From assembly GCA_026418195.1 (NCBI GenBank), contig JAOABU010000144.1, positions 1 through 64,000 of the forward strand: DNA of 64,000 nt. The letters are read 5' to 3'. Shown here piece by piece: positions 25,292-35,803 of the stretch (positions within the stretch are counted from its first letter, which is position 1; every line of letters begins with the position of its first letter). Made by a program: the position numbers and the translations under genes. The DNA is from Spirochaetota bacterium. Its GTDB lineage: Bacteria > Spirochaetota > Spirochaetia > DTKZ01. The notes under the pieces are model-generated. The model did not search any database. It was not told the DNA's origin and was given only the letters and a program-made list of their open reading frames with translations.

Positions 25292-27151
25292 ATGATCGTA
25301 CCCATGAAAAAGGTATACCTAGTACTTCTCGAATCGAGAAGAAGAGAGTCCCTTGCTCGACTGAAAAGGGTGGGAGTCGTTCATATCGAAACATTCGGGA
25401 AGTCCAGTGAAACTCTCGAACAAATCCAAGAAAAAAGGCAGTACCTTCAAAGGGCTCTCCAGGCGCTTCCTTTTGAACCAAAAGGGAAAAAAGAAGTTTC
25501 AAATGGACCTGTGGAGAAGGAGACCTCCCTTCTCCAGGAAGAACACGTGTACTCGTTGGCTGAGAAGATCAATCAGACTGCAGATCAATTAAGAACCTTT
25601 AAGGAAGAGGCGGACAAGCTTTTCCGAGAAATTGATTTCTGGGAGAAGTGGGGAGATTTTAATCCGGAGGATGTACGAGAATTAGAACAGAAGGGGGTGC
25701 TCCTACGGCTTTATGAAGTACGGGTCCCTATGCTTTCCCAACTCCCAAACACCGGTTTGAGGATTCTTCTGTGGAAGACGAAAGAATATGCGGGAATCGT
25801 TTGGATCGGCCGGACGGAATCCGAATTCCCTAAGGGATTAGAACCTCTTCCCCTTCCTAGAAAAGGGTTATCTCTTCTTCGAGCAGAGTATAGAGAAAAA
25901 CGACGGGAGATCCATCAGTTGGAGCGGGAACTATTTGAGCTGTCCCGGTTTAGGAAAGATGTGGAAAGGATGTTAGAACACCTTGAGGAATCCCTTGAAT
26001 TTGAGCAGGTGTCTGCAGATCTGGAACAGGAAGGAGTACTACTCTATCTTTCAGGGTACGTTCCAGAACCCAAATTGAAGGATCTAAAGAAAGCCGCTTC
26101 AGAGAATGGATGGGGTCTACTGATTCGCGAACCTGCACCGGATGAGGTAGTTCCTACTCTCCTTGAAAATCCTCGCTGGATCCGGATCGTACAACCTGTA
26201 TTCCAATTGTTGGGAACCATACCGGGATATAGGGAAGTGGATATTAGCTTCTTCTTCCTCCTGTTCTTCAGTCTCTTTTTCGCTATGATCATAGGGGATG
26301 GAGGATATGGAGTAATCCTGTTTGGCCTTTCTCTCTACTTTGCATCGAAAGAGAAAAAACGAATTGGGGTAATCTCAGATGGGTTACTTCTCCTTTTAGT
26401 AATGGGTTTTGGGACCATCATCTGGGGAGCCCTCACGGGCACATGGTTCGGGTTCGAACCTTTTTCCAAGATAGCTCCCTTTAAGTGGTTCGTCGTACCT
26501 TCCTTGTCTTCCTGGAATCCTCGGTCCAGTGAAACCATTAAGCATTTCACCTTCATTATCGGAACCGTCCATCTTAGCATCGCTCATGGGTGGAACTTCC
26601 TCAGAGAATTTTCGAAAACACCGAGAATCCGTGCTTTCGCTCAGCTAGGATGGCTCTCGATGGTTCTGGGGCTGTACTTCCTGGTCTTGAACTTGGCATT
26701 GGATTCCCGTAAGTATCCTGTCCCTACTGTTGCAGTGTATATGATCCTTGGAGGATTGGCAGCGGTGTTTATCTTCGGTCAGCAGGAGGGAAACTTCATT
26801 AAAGGGGTACTGAAAGGATTCAGTGGATTCATTACTACGTTCTTGAGTGGTATTTCCGTGTTTTCCGATATCGTTTCCTATATTCGACTCTTTGCTGTAG
26901 GGTTGGCATCAATAGAAATTGCCAAAAGTTTTAATGGGATTTCCATGGGACTCATGCAGCATCCCATTGGAATGGTGTTGGGAGTGGTGATCATTATCTT
27001 TGGGCATGGTTTAAACCTTGCCATGGGTGGATTGGCCGTAGTGGTGCACGGGGTACGGTTGAATTTGCTTGAGTTTTCTAACCATCTCGGTCTCGAATGG
27101 TCTGGCTTTGCCTACAGACCTTTTCGGGAACGAGGGGAAGAGGTAATGTAA
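25292..27151 (+). CDS. atpI: V-type ATPase subunit I (operon 1)
   Basis: Membrane stator with ion half-channels (homologue of eukaryotic subunit a). 619 residues: cytoplasmic coiled-coil half (about 1-315), then seven or eight membrane helices with the conserved FGxxxGDGGYG segment near 332-340 and the helix carrying the essential arginine (DIVSYIRLFAVGLAS, near 527-541). ATG 25292, with ATG 25304 also possible. Followed by atpK. Confidence 0.93.
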   Translation: MIVPMKKVYLVLLESRRRESLARLKRVGVVHIETFGKSSETLEQIQEKRQYLQRALQALPFEPKGKKEVSNGPVEKETSLLQEEHVYSLAEKINQTADQLRTFKEEADKLFREIDFWEKWGDFNPEDVRELEQKGVLLRLYEVRVPMLSQLPNTGLRILLWKTKEYAGIVWIGRTESEFPKGLEPLPLPRKGLSLLRAEYREKRREIHQLERELFELSRFRKDVERMLEHLEESLEFEQVSADLEQEGVLLYLSGYVPEPKLKDLKKAASENGWGLLIREPAPDEVVPTLLENPRWIRIVQPVFQLLGTIPGYREVDISFFFLLFFSLFFAMIIGDGGYGVILFGLSLYFASKEKKRIGVISDGLLLLLVMGFGTIIWGALTGTWFGFEPFSKIAPFKWFVVPSLSSWNPRSSETIKHFTFIIGTVHLSIAHGWNFLREFSKTPRIRAFAQLGWLSMVLGLYFLVLNLALDSRKYPVPTVAVYMILGGLAAVFIFGQQEGNFIKGVLKGFSGFITTFLSGISVFSDIVSYIRLFAVGLASIEIAKSFNGISMGLMQHPIGMVLGVVIIIFGHGLNLAMGGLAVVVHGVRLNLLEFSNHLGLEWSGFAYRPFRERGEEVM

Positions 27152-27180
27152 ATTTTACGAGAGTGCAAGGAGAGAAACGC

Positions 27181-27612
27181 ATGAACATCGGATTAATGGG
27201 TATTGGGGCGGTCATGGCTCTTTCAGCAGCGGGTTCAGCCCTTGGAGCAGGATCGGCAGGTATGTCTGCAATTGGGGCGTGGAAAAAATGTTTCCTTCAA
27301 AATAAACCAGCCCCCTTCCTTCTCACTGCTTTCGTGGGCGCACCGCTCACACAGACCATCTATGGATTCATTCTGATGAACGCTTTACGAGGTGCCATGG
27401 ACAAGATGGATCCCTGGGTTATCTTTGGGGCAGGGGTGTTTGGAGGGTTTGCCATGGGCATGTCTGCCTGGTTCCAAGGAAAAGCGGGTGCTTCCGCTTC
27501 GGATGCATTTGCGGAAACAGGAAAGGGATTCGGTAACTACATCCTGGTGTTGGGAATCATTGAAACAGTCGCCCTCTTCGTGATGGTGTTTCTGTTAGGC
27601 ATTATAGGGTAG
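27181..27612 (+). CDS. atpK: V-type ATPase rotor subunit K, four-helix type (operon 1)
   Basis: Membrane ring subunit carrying the coupling ion. 143 residues with four helices, a duplicated hairpin as in Enterococcus hirae NtpK. Ion-site residues line up with NtpK: T57, Q58 (PLTQTIYGF), Q99 (FQGKAG) and E128 (IIETVALF) match NtpK T64, Q65, Q110 and E139, the Na+ ligands. Only the second hairpin carries the carboxylate. NtpK L61 is A54 here. ATG 27181 follows AAGGAGAG; an upstream start in the track of open frame lies inside atpI. I predict Na+ coupling. Confidence 0.92.
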   Translation: MNIGLMGIGAVMALSAAGSALGAGSAGMSAIGAWKKCFLQNKPAPFLLTAFVGAPLTQTIYGFILMNALRGAMDKMDPWVIFGAGVFGGFAMGMSAWFQGKAGASASDAFAETGKGFGNYILVLGIIETVALFVMVFLLGIIG

Positions 27613-27636
27613 GGATTCGATTCCACATTACCCTTC

Positions 27637-28674
27637 ATGAAATCTATCGCAGTACAAGTTGGGAGCGTAACCGTTGGAGGGGACGCTCCCATTTCTATTC
27701 AAACCATGTGGAAGCGTCCCCTCCAAAAGGTAGATGAAGGCCTCATTGCAGAGGTAAATCGGCTTAAAGCATTGGGGTGTGATATCCTTAGGTTTGCCGT
27801 TCCTGATATGGAAACTGCCGACCTATTGGGTAGGTTAGCGTCCAGGGTTTCGATTCCCCTTGTAGCAGATATCCATTTCGACTATCGGTTAGCTCTTCGT
27901 TGCCTAGATTACCCTATTGCAAAGATCCGGATCAATCCTGGCAATATTGGTGCTAGGTGGAAGGTGGAACAAGTCGTACGAAAGGCCCAGGATAAGGGAG
28001 TTCCCATACGAATCGGGGTGAATCATGGATCTTTGCCCCAGAAGTTCCAGACCCTACCAGATCCAGCTGCAGCTTTACTCGCTGCAGCCGAGGAAGAGAT
28101 AGAGATCCTAGAAAGCCTTTCCTTCCGTAGCATCATCGTCTCCATGAAATCATCCGATACTGAAAGTACCGTGGAAGCGAATCGGCGATTTGCGCAAAGG
28201 TATTCCTACCCCCTCCATATTGGTATCACCGAAGCGGGTCCCCTCATTCCGGGGATCGTTCGGAGTACCCTTGCATTGTCCCAACTTCTGAAAGAAGGAA
28301 TCGGATCCACCATCCGAGTATCCTTGAGCGATGCACCGGAAACTGAAGTCCTGACAGCCAAGGAACTTCTTTCCGCATTGGGACTTCGGAAAGGGGGAGT
28401 TCGAATCATCAGTTGCCCTCGGTGTGGTCGTTCAGGGTTCGATGTACAGGGTTTCTTGAAGGTAGTAGGAGAGGAATTGCAACAGGATGGGAGGGATCTC
28501 ACCGTTGCGGTGATGGGATGTGTGGTGAATGGTCCGGGGGAGTCCCGTCATGCAGATCTAGGGATAACCGGATCAGGAGATAAAGTAGTAATTTTTAAAA
28601 AAGGCAAGATTGTGCACACTGTTCGCCCAGAGGAAGCCGTGGAAACTTTCTTAAAGGAGTTTAGAAGCCTTTGA
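27637..28674 (+). CDS. ispG: 4-hydroxy-3-methylbut-2-enyl diphosphate synthase
   Basis: Iron-sulfur enzyme of the MEP isoprenoid route (GcpE): reduces the cyclic diphosphate of methylerythritol. 345 residues, bacterial short form: TIM barrel, then the [4Fe-4S] domain with CPRCGR (cysteines near 259 and 262) and GCVVNGPGE (Cys near 294). The usual N-terminal SMTNT reads TMWKRP here. No ribosome site is obvious before ATG 27637, 24 bases after atpK. Four-base overlap with the TPR gene. Confidence 0.93.
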   Translation: MKSIAVQVGSVTVGGDAPISIQTMWKRPLQKVDEGLIAEVNRLKALGCDILRFAVPDMETADLLGRLASRVSIPLVADIHFDYRLALRCLDYPIAKIRINPGNIGARWKVEQVVRKAQDKGVPIRIGVNHGSLPQKFQTLPDPAAALLAAAEEEIEILESLSFRSIIVSMKSSDTESTVEANRRFAQRYSYPLHIGITEAGPLIPGIVRSTLALSQLLKEGIGSTIRVSLSDAPETEVLTAKELLSALGLRKGGVRIISCPRCGRSGFDVQGFLKVVGEELQQDGRDLTVAVMGCVVNGPGESRHADLGITGSGDKVVIFKKGKIVHTVRPEEAVETFLKEFRSL

Positions 28675-29576
28675 AAACGTGGAAACGATCTTTTTGGGGG
28701 ATCTTTTTTTTCTGCAGTTCTACCCTATTCCTCTTTCCTCAAACCACCTCATCGGATCAGCCTGATTGGTATCTCCTTGAAAAGGGGAGGGATGCTTTTC
28801 GGAAGGGTAACTTTGCGGAAACTTTAACCCTTTTGAAGCGGTTTCAAGCAATGCATGGAGAGAAACCGGAGGCAGTGTTCCTGACGGGACAAGTATACGA
28901 AGCAGAAGGAGAGAACCGGCTTGCCAAGAAGTACTATGAAAGATCTCTAGAATTGAGCAAGCAGTTCTATGTGCTAGAGGACAAATACCAGGTATTCTAT
29001 CGATTGGCGCAACTCTATCTGGCAGAGAAACGGTATAAGGAATACGAGAGCATTCTGATGGAGATGTTACGCGATCATCCCGAAAGCCGATCCGATCGGT
29101 TCGAAAAATTCAGAACTTCTCTCGTAAAGTCGGTAACTACCGATGGCCTGAATGTAACCCTTCAGTTGTACAGGCTTAAAAACGACTTTGCAACGAGAGC
29201 GAATCGTGAATTAGGTATTTTTTACTGTCGAACCCGTAGGTCCGACAAGGCCATTCTCCACCTGACCCTTGCTCAAGTTGCGATTCTCTCCACCCTGATC
29301 GAGGAAATGAAGTTCATCGACCCCGGGTATCAATATAAAGATTTGAAAGAGTTGCTGACCCTTGCCATGGCTAGACCCTATTTGAAAGGGTTTTTAAATG
29401 AGAGCGGTGCTTGGGAGGGCTTCTATTATCTTGCTTCCTCCCTCTACTTGCATGGAGTGATAGATCAGGCAAAGTTGCTCTGGGAACTTCCTTTCCAATT
29501 CGCAGAGGGAGAGATGAAGGCTCGGAGTCAACGTCAATTGCAAAAGCCTCAACCAGAACCTTTCATTGGTTTTTAA
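28671..29576 (+). CDS. Exported TPR protein
   Basis: 301 residues with a signal peptide (hydrophobic core about 9-22) and two or three tetratricopeptide repeats near residues 35-135 ([35 protein letters not shown]). Probably periplasmic and protein-binding. TTG start 28671 overlaps the ispG stop (TTGA); AAAGGAG lies upstream. The C-terminal half has no repeat I recognise. Role unknown. Confidence 0.72.
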   Translation: MKTWKRSFWGIFFFCSSTLFLFPQTTSSDQPDWYLLEKGRDAFRKGNFAETLTLLKRFQAMHGEKPEAVFLTGQVYEAEGENRLAKKYYERSLELSKQFYVLEDKYQVFYRLAQLYLAEKRYKEYESILMEMLRDHPESRSDRFEKFRTSLVKSVTTDGLNVTLQLYRLKNDFATRANRELGIFYCRTRRSDKAILHLTLAQVAILSTLIEEMKFIDPGYQYKDLKELLTLAMARPYLKGFLNESGAWEGFYYLASSLYLHGVIDQAKLLWELPFQFAEGEMKARSQRQLQKPQPEPFIGF

Positions 29577-29582
29577 CGCAGC

Positions 29583-32411
29583 ATGGATAAAATCATCATT
29601 CGGGGTGCTCGGGAGCATAATTTAAAGAACATCAACCTCGATCTCCCCCGAAACAAACTCATTGTTTTGTCTGGACTTAGCGGTTCGGGCAAATCTTCTC
29701 TAGCCTTCGATACGATTTTCGCAGAGGGACAAAGGAGGTACATCGAATCCCTATCTTCCTATGCTCGACAATTCCTCGGCAGGTTAGAGAAACCTGACGT
29801 GGATTACATAGAAGGCCTTTCACCTGCTATTGCCATAGAACAAAAGACAACTCATCGGAATCCACGGTCTACTGTCGGGACAGTCACAGAGATATACGAT
29901 TACCTCCGACTCTTATTTGCACGGGTTGGAATCCCCCATTGCCCTATTTGCGGACGGGAAATCCGAGAACAATCAGTGGATCAGATCATCGATACCGTGG
30001 TGTCCTATCCTCAGGGAAGCAGGATCATGATCCTTGCTCCCCTGCTGCAGGGGAAAAAAGGGGAACATCAACGGATTCTGGAAGATGCAAGGAAGGCAGG
30101 TTTCCTACGTGTACGGATCGATGGGCAACTCTATTCTCTGGATGAACCCATCCGTTTAGAAAAAAATAAACCGCATACCATTGAGCTAGTGGTAGATCGA
30201 ATCGTTCTCGAAGAAGGGATCAGAAAACGGGTGGCAGAGTCACTTGAAACTGCTCTCGAGATCGGTGAAGGGAGGGTAAGGGTGTTACGGGTAGACACGG
30301 AACCACCGATAGAACAGTTCTTTTCCCAGAAAAGCGCTTGTCCTACCTGTGGGGTAAGTCTTCCCGAGATACAACCCCGGTTGTTTTCCTTCAACAGTCC
30401 GTTCGGCGCTTGTCCTGCTTGTTCCGGTCTAGGGGTAAGCTTAGAGTTTGACCCTGACCTCCTTATGCCTGACAAGGATCTTTCCTTCAATGAAGGAGGA
30501 ATCGTTCCTTTTAATCCCGAGGCGAACTGGAATCGCAGCAAGTTCGAATCTCTAGCTGACCATTTCCATTTTTCTTTGGATACTCCCTTGAAAGATCTTC
30601 CTACAGAAGTGATGAACATCCTGTTGTACGGAACGGAAGAAAAGGTCAATGTCTCCTATGTGAATCGAGAAGGCACAGGGAGATTCGAGTACTCGGCTCC
30701 GTTTAAAGGGATCCTAGAGGAACTGAAACGAAGATACTTGGAAACCACATCGGATCATGTGAAAGAATGGTTGGAACAGTTCATGACGAACCGTCCCTGC
30801 AGCGTATGCAACGGTACCCGACTGAAGGGAGAGGCATTGGCAGTAACGGTTGGGGGAAAGAACATATTCCAAGTGAGTTGCCTAACCATCCAAGAGTGTT
30901 GGCAGTTCTTTCAAACCCTTACCCTGCCGCGTACGGAGCAGACAATCGCATCCCAGGTGCTGAAGGAAATCATGAATCGTTTGCAGTTTCTGCTGAATGT
31001 GGGGCTAGATTACCTGACCCTTCAACGAGAAGCTTCCACCCTGAGTGGCGGAGAAGCTCAACGGATTCGGCTGGCAACCCAGATCGGATCTTCCTTGGTA
31101 GGGGTCCTGTACATTCTGGATGAGCCTACCATTGGCCTCCACCAGAGGGACAATCAACGCCTCATCGATACCTTGCTCCACTTGAGGGATCAGGGGAATA
31201 CCCTGATCGTGGTAGAGCACGATGTGCAAACCCTTCTCGCTGCTGATTGGATCGTGGATCTTGGTCCAGGGGCAGGTATCCATGGAGGTTCTATTGTAGC
31301 CCAAGGACCACCTCAAGAGATTCTTTCCCATTCAGAGAGTCTGACAGGAAAGTACTTGAGCGGCAGGCTCCAGATTCCTTCTCGACCCCGTAAACGAGAG
31401 GGAAATGGTCATTTCCTGATTCTCCGAGGAGCCCGGAAGCACAATCTGAAGAACATCGATGTACGTTTTCCACTAGGAAAGTTCATCGTTATCACAGGAG
31501 TGTCGGGTTCTGGAAAATCGAGTTTGCTAACAGACCTTCTCTATCCAGCCATCCTCGAAAGGATGGAAAAAAGACCTTCACGGGAGAAGGACTTCGATTC
31601 CCTTGAAGGCACGGAGCATATCGACAAGGTAATCCTTATCGATCAAGGCCCCATCGGCCGAACACCGCGATCAAATCCCGCTACCTATACAGGATTATAC
31701 TCTTTAATCCGTGAGATCTTCGCCACCCTTCCCGAATCGAAAGCCCGGGGGTATACTCCGGGTAGATTCTCTTTCAATGTGCCGGGAGGCAGATGCGAAC
31801 ATTGTAAGGGGGATGGAACGATTCGGATAGAAATGCATTTTCTTCCCGATGTGTTCGTTACCTGTGAGGTGTGCAAAGGAAAGAGGTTCAATCGAGAAAC
31901 CCTCGACATTCGTTACAAGGGGAAAAACATACACGAAGTATTGGATATGACCGTAGAGGAAGGGAGAGAGTTTTTCAGTTCTCACCCCCGGTTAGTGGAG
32001 AAACTGGACACCCTCCATTCAGTAGGGTTGGGATACATCAAGTTAGGGCAATCGGCATTGACTTTTTCCGGAGGGGAAGCCCAGCGGATCAAGCTTAGCC
32101 TTGAACTCTCCCGAAAGAGTACAGGATCGACTCTTTACATTTTAGATGAACCGACAACAGGGCTCCATTTTGCCGATGTGAAGATGTTGCTGGAAGTGTT
32201 GAATCGGCTGGTAGATCGGGGAAACACGGTGATCTTGATTGAACATCATTTGGACGTGATTAAACAGGCGGACTGGATCATTGACCTCGGCCCAGAGGGA
32301 GGGGATAAAGGTGGGTGGATCGTTGCCGAAGGGTTACCGGAGGAGGTAGCTTTCCATTCCAACTCCCACACGGCCATCTATTTACGCTCCACATTCCAGG
32401 AGAGGGAGTAG
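29583..32411 (+). CDS. uvrA: Excinuclease ABC subunit A
   Basis: Damage-recognition ATPase of nucleotide excision repair. 942 residues, full length, with two ABC modules: Walker A GLSGSGKS (about 31-38) and GVSGSGKS (about 640-647), signature [12 protein letters not shown] and [12 protein letters not shown], and zinc clusters CPICG, CPTCG..CPACSG and CEHCKG..CEVCKG. No alteration seen. Directly followed by the lptD-like gene, an order I also know from Treponema. Confidence 0.97.
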   Translation: MDKIIIRGAREHNLKNINLDLPRNKLIVLSGLSGSGKSSLAFDTIFAEGQRRYIESLSSYARQFLGRLEKPDVDYIEGLSPAIAIEQKTTHRNPRSTVGTVTEIYDYLRLLFARVGIPHCPICGREIREQSVDQIIDTVVSYPQGSRIMILAPLLQGKKGEHQRILEDARKAGFLRVRIDGQLYSLDEPIRLEKNKPHTIELVVDRIVLEEGIRKRVAESLETALEIGEGRVRVLRVDTEPPIEQFFSQKSACPTCGVSLPEIQPRLFSFNSPFGACPACSGLGVSLEFDPDLLMPDKDLSFNEGGIVPFNPEANWNRSKFESLADHFHFSLDTPLKDLPTEVMNILLYGTEEKVNVSYVNREGTGRFEYSAPFKGILEELKRRYLETTSDHVKEWLEQFMTNRPCSVCNGTRLKGEALAVTVGGKNIFQVSCLTIQECWQFFQTLTLPRTEQTIASQVLKEIMNRLQFLLNVGLDYLTLQREASTLSGGEAQRIRLATQIGSSLVGVLYILDEPTIGLHQRDNQRLIDTLLHLRDQGNTLIVVEHDVQTLLAADWIVDLGPGAGIHGGSIVAQGPPQEILSHSESLTGKYLSGRLQIPSRPRKREGNGHFLILRGARKHNLKNIDVRFPLGKFIVITGVSGSGKSSLLTDLLYPAILERMEKRPSREKDFDSLEGTEHIDKVILIDQGPIGRTPRSNPATYTGLYSLIREIFATLPESKARGYTPGRFSFNVPGGRCEHCKGDGTIRIEMHFLPDVFVTCEVCKGKRFNRETLDIRYKGKNIHEVLDMTVEEGREFFSSHPRLVEKLDTLHSVGLGYIKLGQSALTFSGGEAQRIKLSLELSRKSTGSTLYILDEPTTGLHFADVKMLLEVLNRLVDRGNTVILIEHHLDVIKQADWIIDLGPEGGDKGGWIVAEGLPEEVAFHSNSHTAIYLRSTFQERE

Positions 32412-32415
32412 GTGT

Positions 32416-35400
32416 GTGATAGGAAAAGGTACGAGGGTACCGCAACGTCTTTTTATCCTTCTTTGCATGCTTTTGTTAGAAGATTTATCCTATTCCCCGG
32501 TGTATGGGGAAGAAGCTACTCCCTCGGACCTGTTTATTCAGACAGTCCCTATTCAAATTTCAACCTCCACCTTCATAGAACTCACCGATTGGTGTAAACG
32601 TTTAGGGCTCTCTACCGAAGGGACTCGGAAAGATCTGGAAGCACGGTTGTATCGCTACTATGGGCTCACTGCTTCACAAACCGAGGAACAAGGGAAAGAG
32701 ACACTGGTGCAGATCAAATCTGCTTCGTCTACCGAATACTATTCGGTAAAAGAGTTCGATGAAGAGTATGTACGTCTCAATGGTGGTGTACATTTGGTGA
32801 TGGAGGATACGAAGAAAGGTACTACCTATACCCTTTTTGCTGATTCGGTCCTCTACAACCGAAGCAAGAAACTTTTAAGCGCCTATGGGAACGTCCGGTA
32901 CGAAATTAAATCCCAGGGAAAGGAAGAGAAGTTTACAGGAACCAATATCCTGATCAATTTGGACACCTGGGAAGGATACTTTATTCAGGGGCAGTCTCTC
33001 CGGGAACGAACTATTTCAGGGGAACCCTTGACTTTTCGATTGAAGGGAGAGTTCATTTCGCGCTCCACCTCTGATTTTGTATTGATGGAAGGAGCATCCA
33101 TTACTTCTTCCACTAGTCTGCCCCCGTATTATCGGCTGGATGCGGAAAGAATATGGATTCTAGGACCCCAGGAGTGGGGAGTAAAGGACGCAACCCTATA
33201 CGTGGGGAATATACCCATTTTCTATTTTCCTTTCTTCTTCTATCCGGGTGATGAGGTGGTGTTTCATCCTGTATTTGGGTACAAGAGTAGGGAAGGAACC
33301 TTCTTCCAGACCACAACCTATCTAGTGGGGAATCGGAAGAATGATTCAAGTGGAGCATCCTTTTTACAACTGTCCGATACAGGTCCTAACGATCGAGTAA
33401 AAAGTCTCCATGGGATCTTTCTCAGAGATACAGAAGAGAAACTGGTCCATCCGGACTGGTTTGTGAAACTCTTACTGGATGCGTATAGCCGGTTGGGGGT
33501 CTATGGAGGGATTGAAGGATCTTTACCTAACCTTTTCCCTAGATTAAAAACTCTCACCTTTTCCGGTGGAGTAGGGGTAAGTCGAAACCTATATTATGGA
33601 ACGGTACCGGGTTTTACCGGTGCGTACACTCCCTACTGGCAAAAGGAGGATGGAACTATTTCTACCTTCTGGAATACCACCTATTTTCTAGGAACGGAAC
33701 TACCCTTTCGGTATGGCAGTGCAGTGTCGATAGAGTATGGGCAAGACTCTTTGCAGCTTCGGGTTAATTTGGAGATGTATTCTGATCCCTATTTTAAAGA
33801 TGACTTTGGGGATAGGATGGAACGGATTGATTGGAGTCGTTTTCTACAGAGTGTGGTCATGGTGGAAACAACTCCGGTGTTAAAAGAACAGTTAGACTGG
33901 TCTATCGAAGGCTCCTTTACCGTACCTACATCGTTTCTTTCTCCCTGGATCAGCTACCTTCGGATTCCAAAGGTGGGAACCTCGTTGAACTGGAAGAGCA
34001 AAGAGATCCCTTCTACCTACTTGAAAGAGTATGAGAGAGTAGATCCTACCCGACGGTACTACTATCCATCCCTTTTATCCGTTCCAGAAATATCCCTTGA
34101 GATGGGGGGAACCCTGTATTCGTATGTCTCCCAAGGGGCCTCTAAACCAACAACTCCTCCCAAGGGACCTCCCGCTGAAGGAAGAAAACCTGCTGAGGAT
34201 CTCAGACCCCCCTGGGAAATAAGCCAAGAAAAGGAAGAACCCACGAAGGAAGCTAAGGAAGAAGAGATTCCTGGTCTGAAAACCCCTAACCTACTACCCA
34301 ATGCAACGGTTACCCCTTTTCCCCTACCTATCAATGTGGACCTTACCTATGCGTTTAAACCTACCTTCAGTTATCAGAACAGTACATATCCAGATCCCTG
34401 GATCTATCCAAAGGACGTTACCTTCCAATTTTCCTATGCAACACTCACTGTGCAGTCCCTATTTCAATTGATGACTAACGTACGCCTCTATGACAAATTG
34501 ATCCAACAGCAAAACACCATATCCCTTTCCGTCAGGCATCGAGACGTCTCCTTTTGGAATGATTCACTACCCGTGAACCAAAAAAAAAGTCTCGAATTGA
34601 CGGCGTACCAGTACAGATCCCTCAGTATCTCGGATACCTATACCCTCACTACATACCCGTTCTTGTATACCGAGCTTTTTCAGAATTCCAATGTGAATTA
34701 CACAGTAAATGCCTTTCTGTTACAACGGAGTTTCTCTGCCCTGGTGAACGATGAACCAATCTATAAAAACCAGTATTTGGATTTTTCAAAGAAAACCATC
34801 ACCCAGCATCGAACCCAATTGAGTTTGATCGGGAATTTCTATCCTCTTCAACCACAACTTCAATTCACCTATACCATGCCACCGTTGGATGAGATCTTTT
34901 CCAGTGTTGCTTCTCTAACCTGGGGGCCTTCCAGCACTTCTGTGAGTCTCACCCAGAAAAAGGTAGACTCCCGTTGGGTGAATCAACCTCTCAGTATCCA
35001 ACAGAAGCTGCAATTCTCTCCTCAAGTTTCTTTCAATGGAACCTATCTGTATGATTTGGAAGAAGATCATCCTACTTCCTTCACCTTATCCGCGAACTTT
35101 TGGTATGTTCAATTTCAATTGAATGCTGCATACACGGAACCGTACCAGTATGCAGGAGCTTCCAAAGGATGGGTGAAGCAAGAAAAGAAAGAGTTTATCC
35201 CTTCCGCTCTTTCTTGGAGCCTCTCATACCGATATGAACCGGATCCTTTTTGGAAGAACCGTATCCGAGTGTCCACTGGATTGAACTCCAACTTTTCCAT
35301 GAATCTCATTCGGTATACGGAATCTTCTCTATCCATCTCCTACGATTTAGTTTTCTCTATTTACCGTTTTTTAGATCTAAAGCTTTCCACCACTTCAAAA

Positions 35401-35739
35401 AACACCATGGTTTACCAATATTTCCCAAGTCTTGCGGAAGGTGTGGATAGGACCTGGAGGAACCCCCTATTGGATCTGGCAAAATCCTTCAACTTCTTCC
35501 GTACAAAAGATCGGTATGATTCTTTCTTCAAACTGAGTACCATCAAACTAGAAGCTGTGCATCATTTAGACGATTGGGATCTGACTATCTCGTATACAGG
35601 CACGCCTGAGTTGCTTACCCTGGCTAATGGAAGGCAGGAGTTCCGCTGGAATGGGATTCTTGGAATCTTTCTCCAGTGGAAGCCGATACCAGAGGTGAAA
35701 ACCGAGTTTCGATACGATAAAACAGGACTCACCTACTAG
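32416..35739 (+). CDS. lptD: LptD/OstA-like outer-membrane assembly protein
   Basis: 1107 residues. Signal peptide about 1-31; then an unexpected SAP-like helix-extension-helix (about 52-84, FIELTDWCKRLGLSTEGTRK and on); then an OstA/LptA-type beta-jellyroll (about 100-260, with GGVHLVMEDTKKGTTYTLFAD and GNVRYEIKSQG) and a large beta-barrel region (about 300-1107) rich in aromatic strands. A proline/glutamate/lysine-rich linker interrupts it near 571-626. LptD inserts LPS in Gram-negative cells; in Treponema, which lacks LPS, a homologue exists with unknown cargo. Starts GTG 32416, four bases after the uvrA stop. Confidence 0.78.
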   Translation: MIGKGTRVPQRLFILLCMLLLEDLSYSPVYGEEATPSDLFIQTVPIQISTSTFIELTDWCKRLGLSTEGTRKDLEARLYRYYGLTASQTEEQGKETLVQIKSASSTEYYSVKEFDEEYVRLNGGVHLVMEDTKKGTTYTLFADSVLYNRSKKLLSAYGNVRYEIKSQGKEEKFTGTNILINLDTWEGYFIQGQSLRERTISGEPLTFRLKGEFISRSTSDFVLMEGASITSSTSLPPYYRLDAERIWILGPQEWGVKDATLYVGNIPIFYFPFFFYPGDEVVFHPVFGYKSREGTFFQTTTYLVGNRKNDSSGASFLQLSDTGPNDRVKSLHGIFLRDTEEKLVHPDWFVKLLLDAYSRLGVYGGIEGSLPNLFPRLKTLTFSGGVGVSRNLYYGTVPGFTGAYTPYWQKEDGTISTFWNTTYFLGTELPFRYGSAVSIEYGQDSLQLRVNLEMYSDPYFKDDFGDRMERIDWSRFLQSVVMVETTPVLKEQLDWSIEGSFTVPTSFLSPWISYLRIPKVGTSLNWKSKEIPSTYLKEYERVDPTRRYYYPSLLSVPEISLEMGGTLYSYVSQGASKPTTPPKGPPAEGRKPAEDLRPPWEISQEKEEPTKEAKEEEIPGLKTPNLLPNATVTPFPLPINVDLTYAFKPTFSYQNSTYPDPWIYPKDVTFQFSYATLTVQSLFQLMTNVRLYDKLIQQQNTISLSVRHRDVSFWNDSLPVNQKKSLELTAYQYRSLSISDTYTLTTYPFLYTELFQNSNVNYTVNAFLLQRSFSALVNDEPIYKNQYLDFSKKTITQHRTQLSLIGNFYPLQPQLQFTYTMPPLDEIFSSVASLTWGPSSTSVSLTQKKVDSRWVNQPLSIQQKLQFSPQVSFNGTYLYDLEEDHPTSFTLSANFWYVQFQLNAAYTEPYQYAGASKGWVKQEKKEFIPSALSWSLSYRYEPDPFWKNRIRVSTGLNSNFSMNLIRYTESSLSISYDLVFSIYRFLDLKLSTTSKNTMVYQYFPSLAEGVDRTWRNPLLDLAKSFNFFRTKDRYDSFFKLSTIKLEAVHHLDDWDLTISYTGTPELLTLANGRQEFRWNGILGIFLQWKPIPEVKTEFRYDKTGLTY

Positions 35740-35746
35740 GTACCCA

Positions 35747-35776
35747 TTGACACTATGGAGAAAGTCTTCGTACACT
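35747..35776 (+). promoter_or_regulatory. Putative promoter of the phoH-ybeY operon
   Basis: TTGACA (35747-35752), an 18-base spacer and TACACT (35771-35776), eight bases after the lptD stop and 28 before the phoH GTG. Perfect -35, fair -10. Confidence 0.6.
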
Positions 35777-35803
35777 TTATACGAAAGAGGTGAATAGGTA
35801 GGA

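Noticed and set aside
28686-28715. Terminator-like T-run with GATC..GATC after ispG
   Set aside because: Only a four-base self-complementary stem, and it lies in the signal-peptide coding part of the TPR gene.
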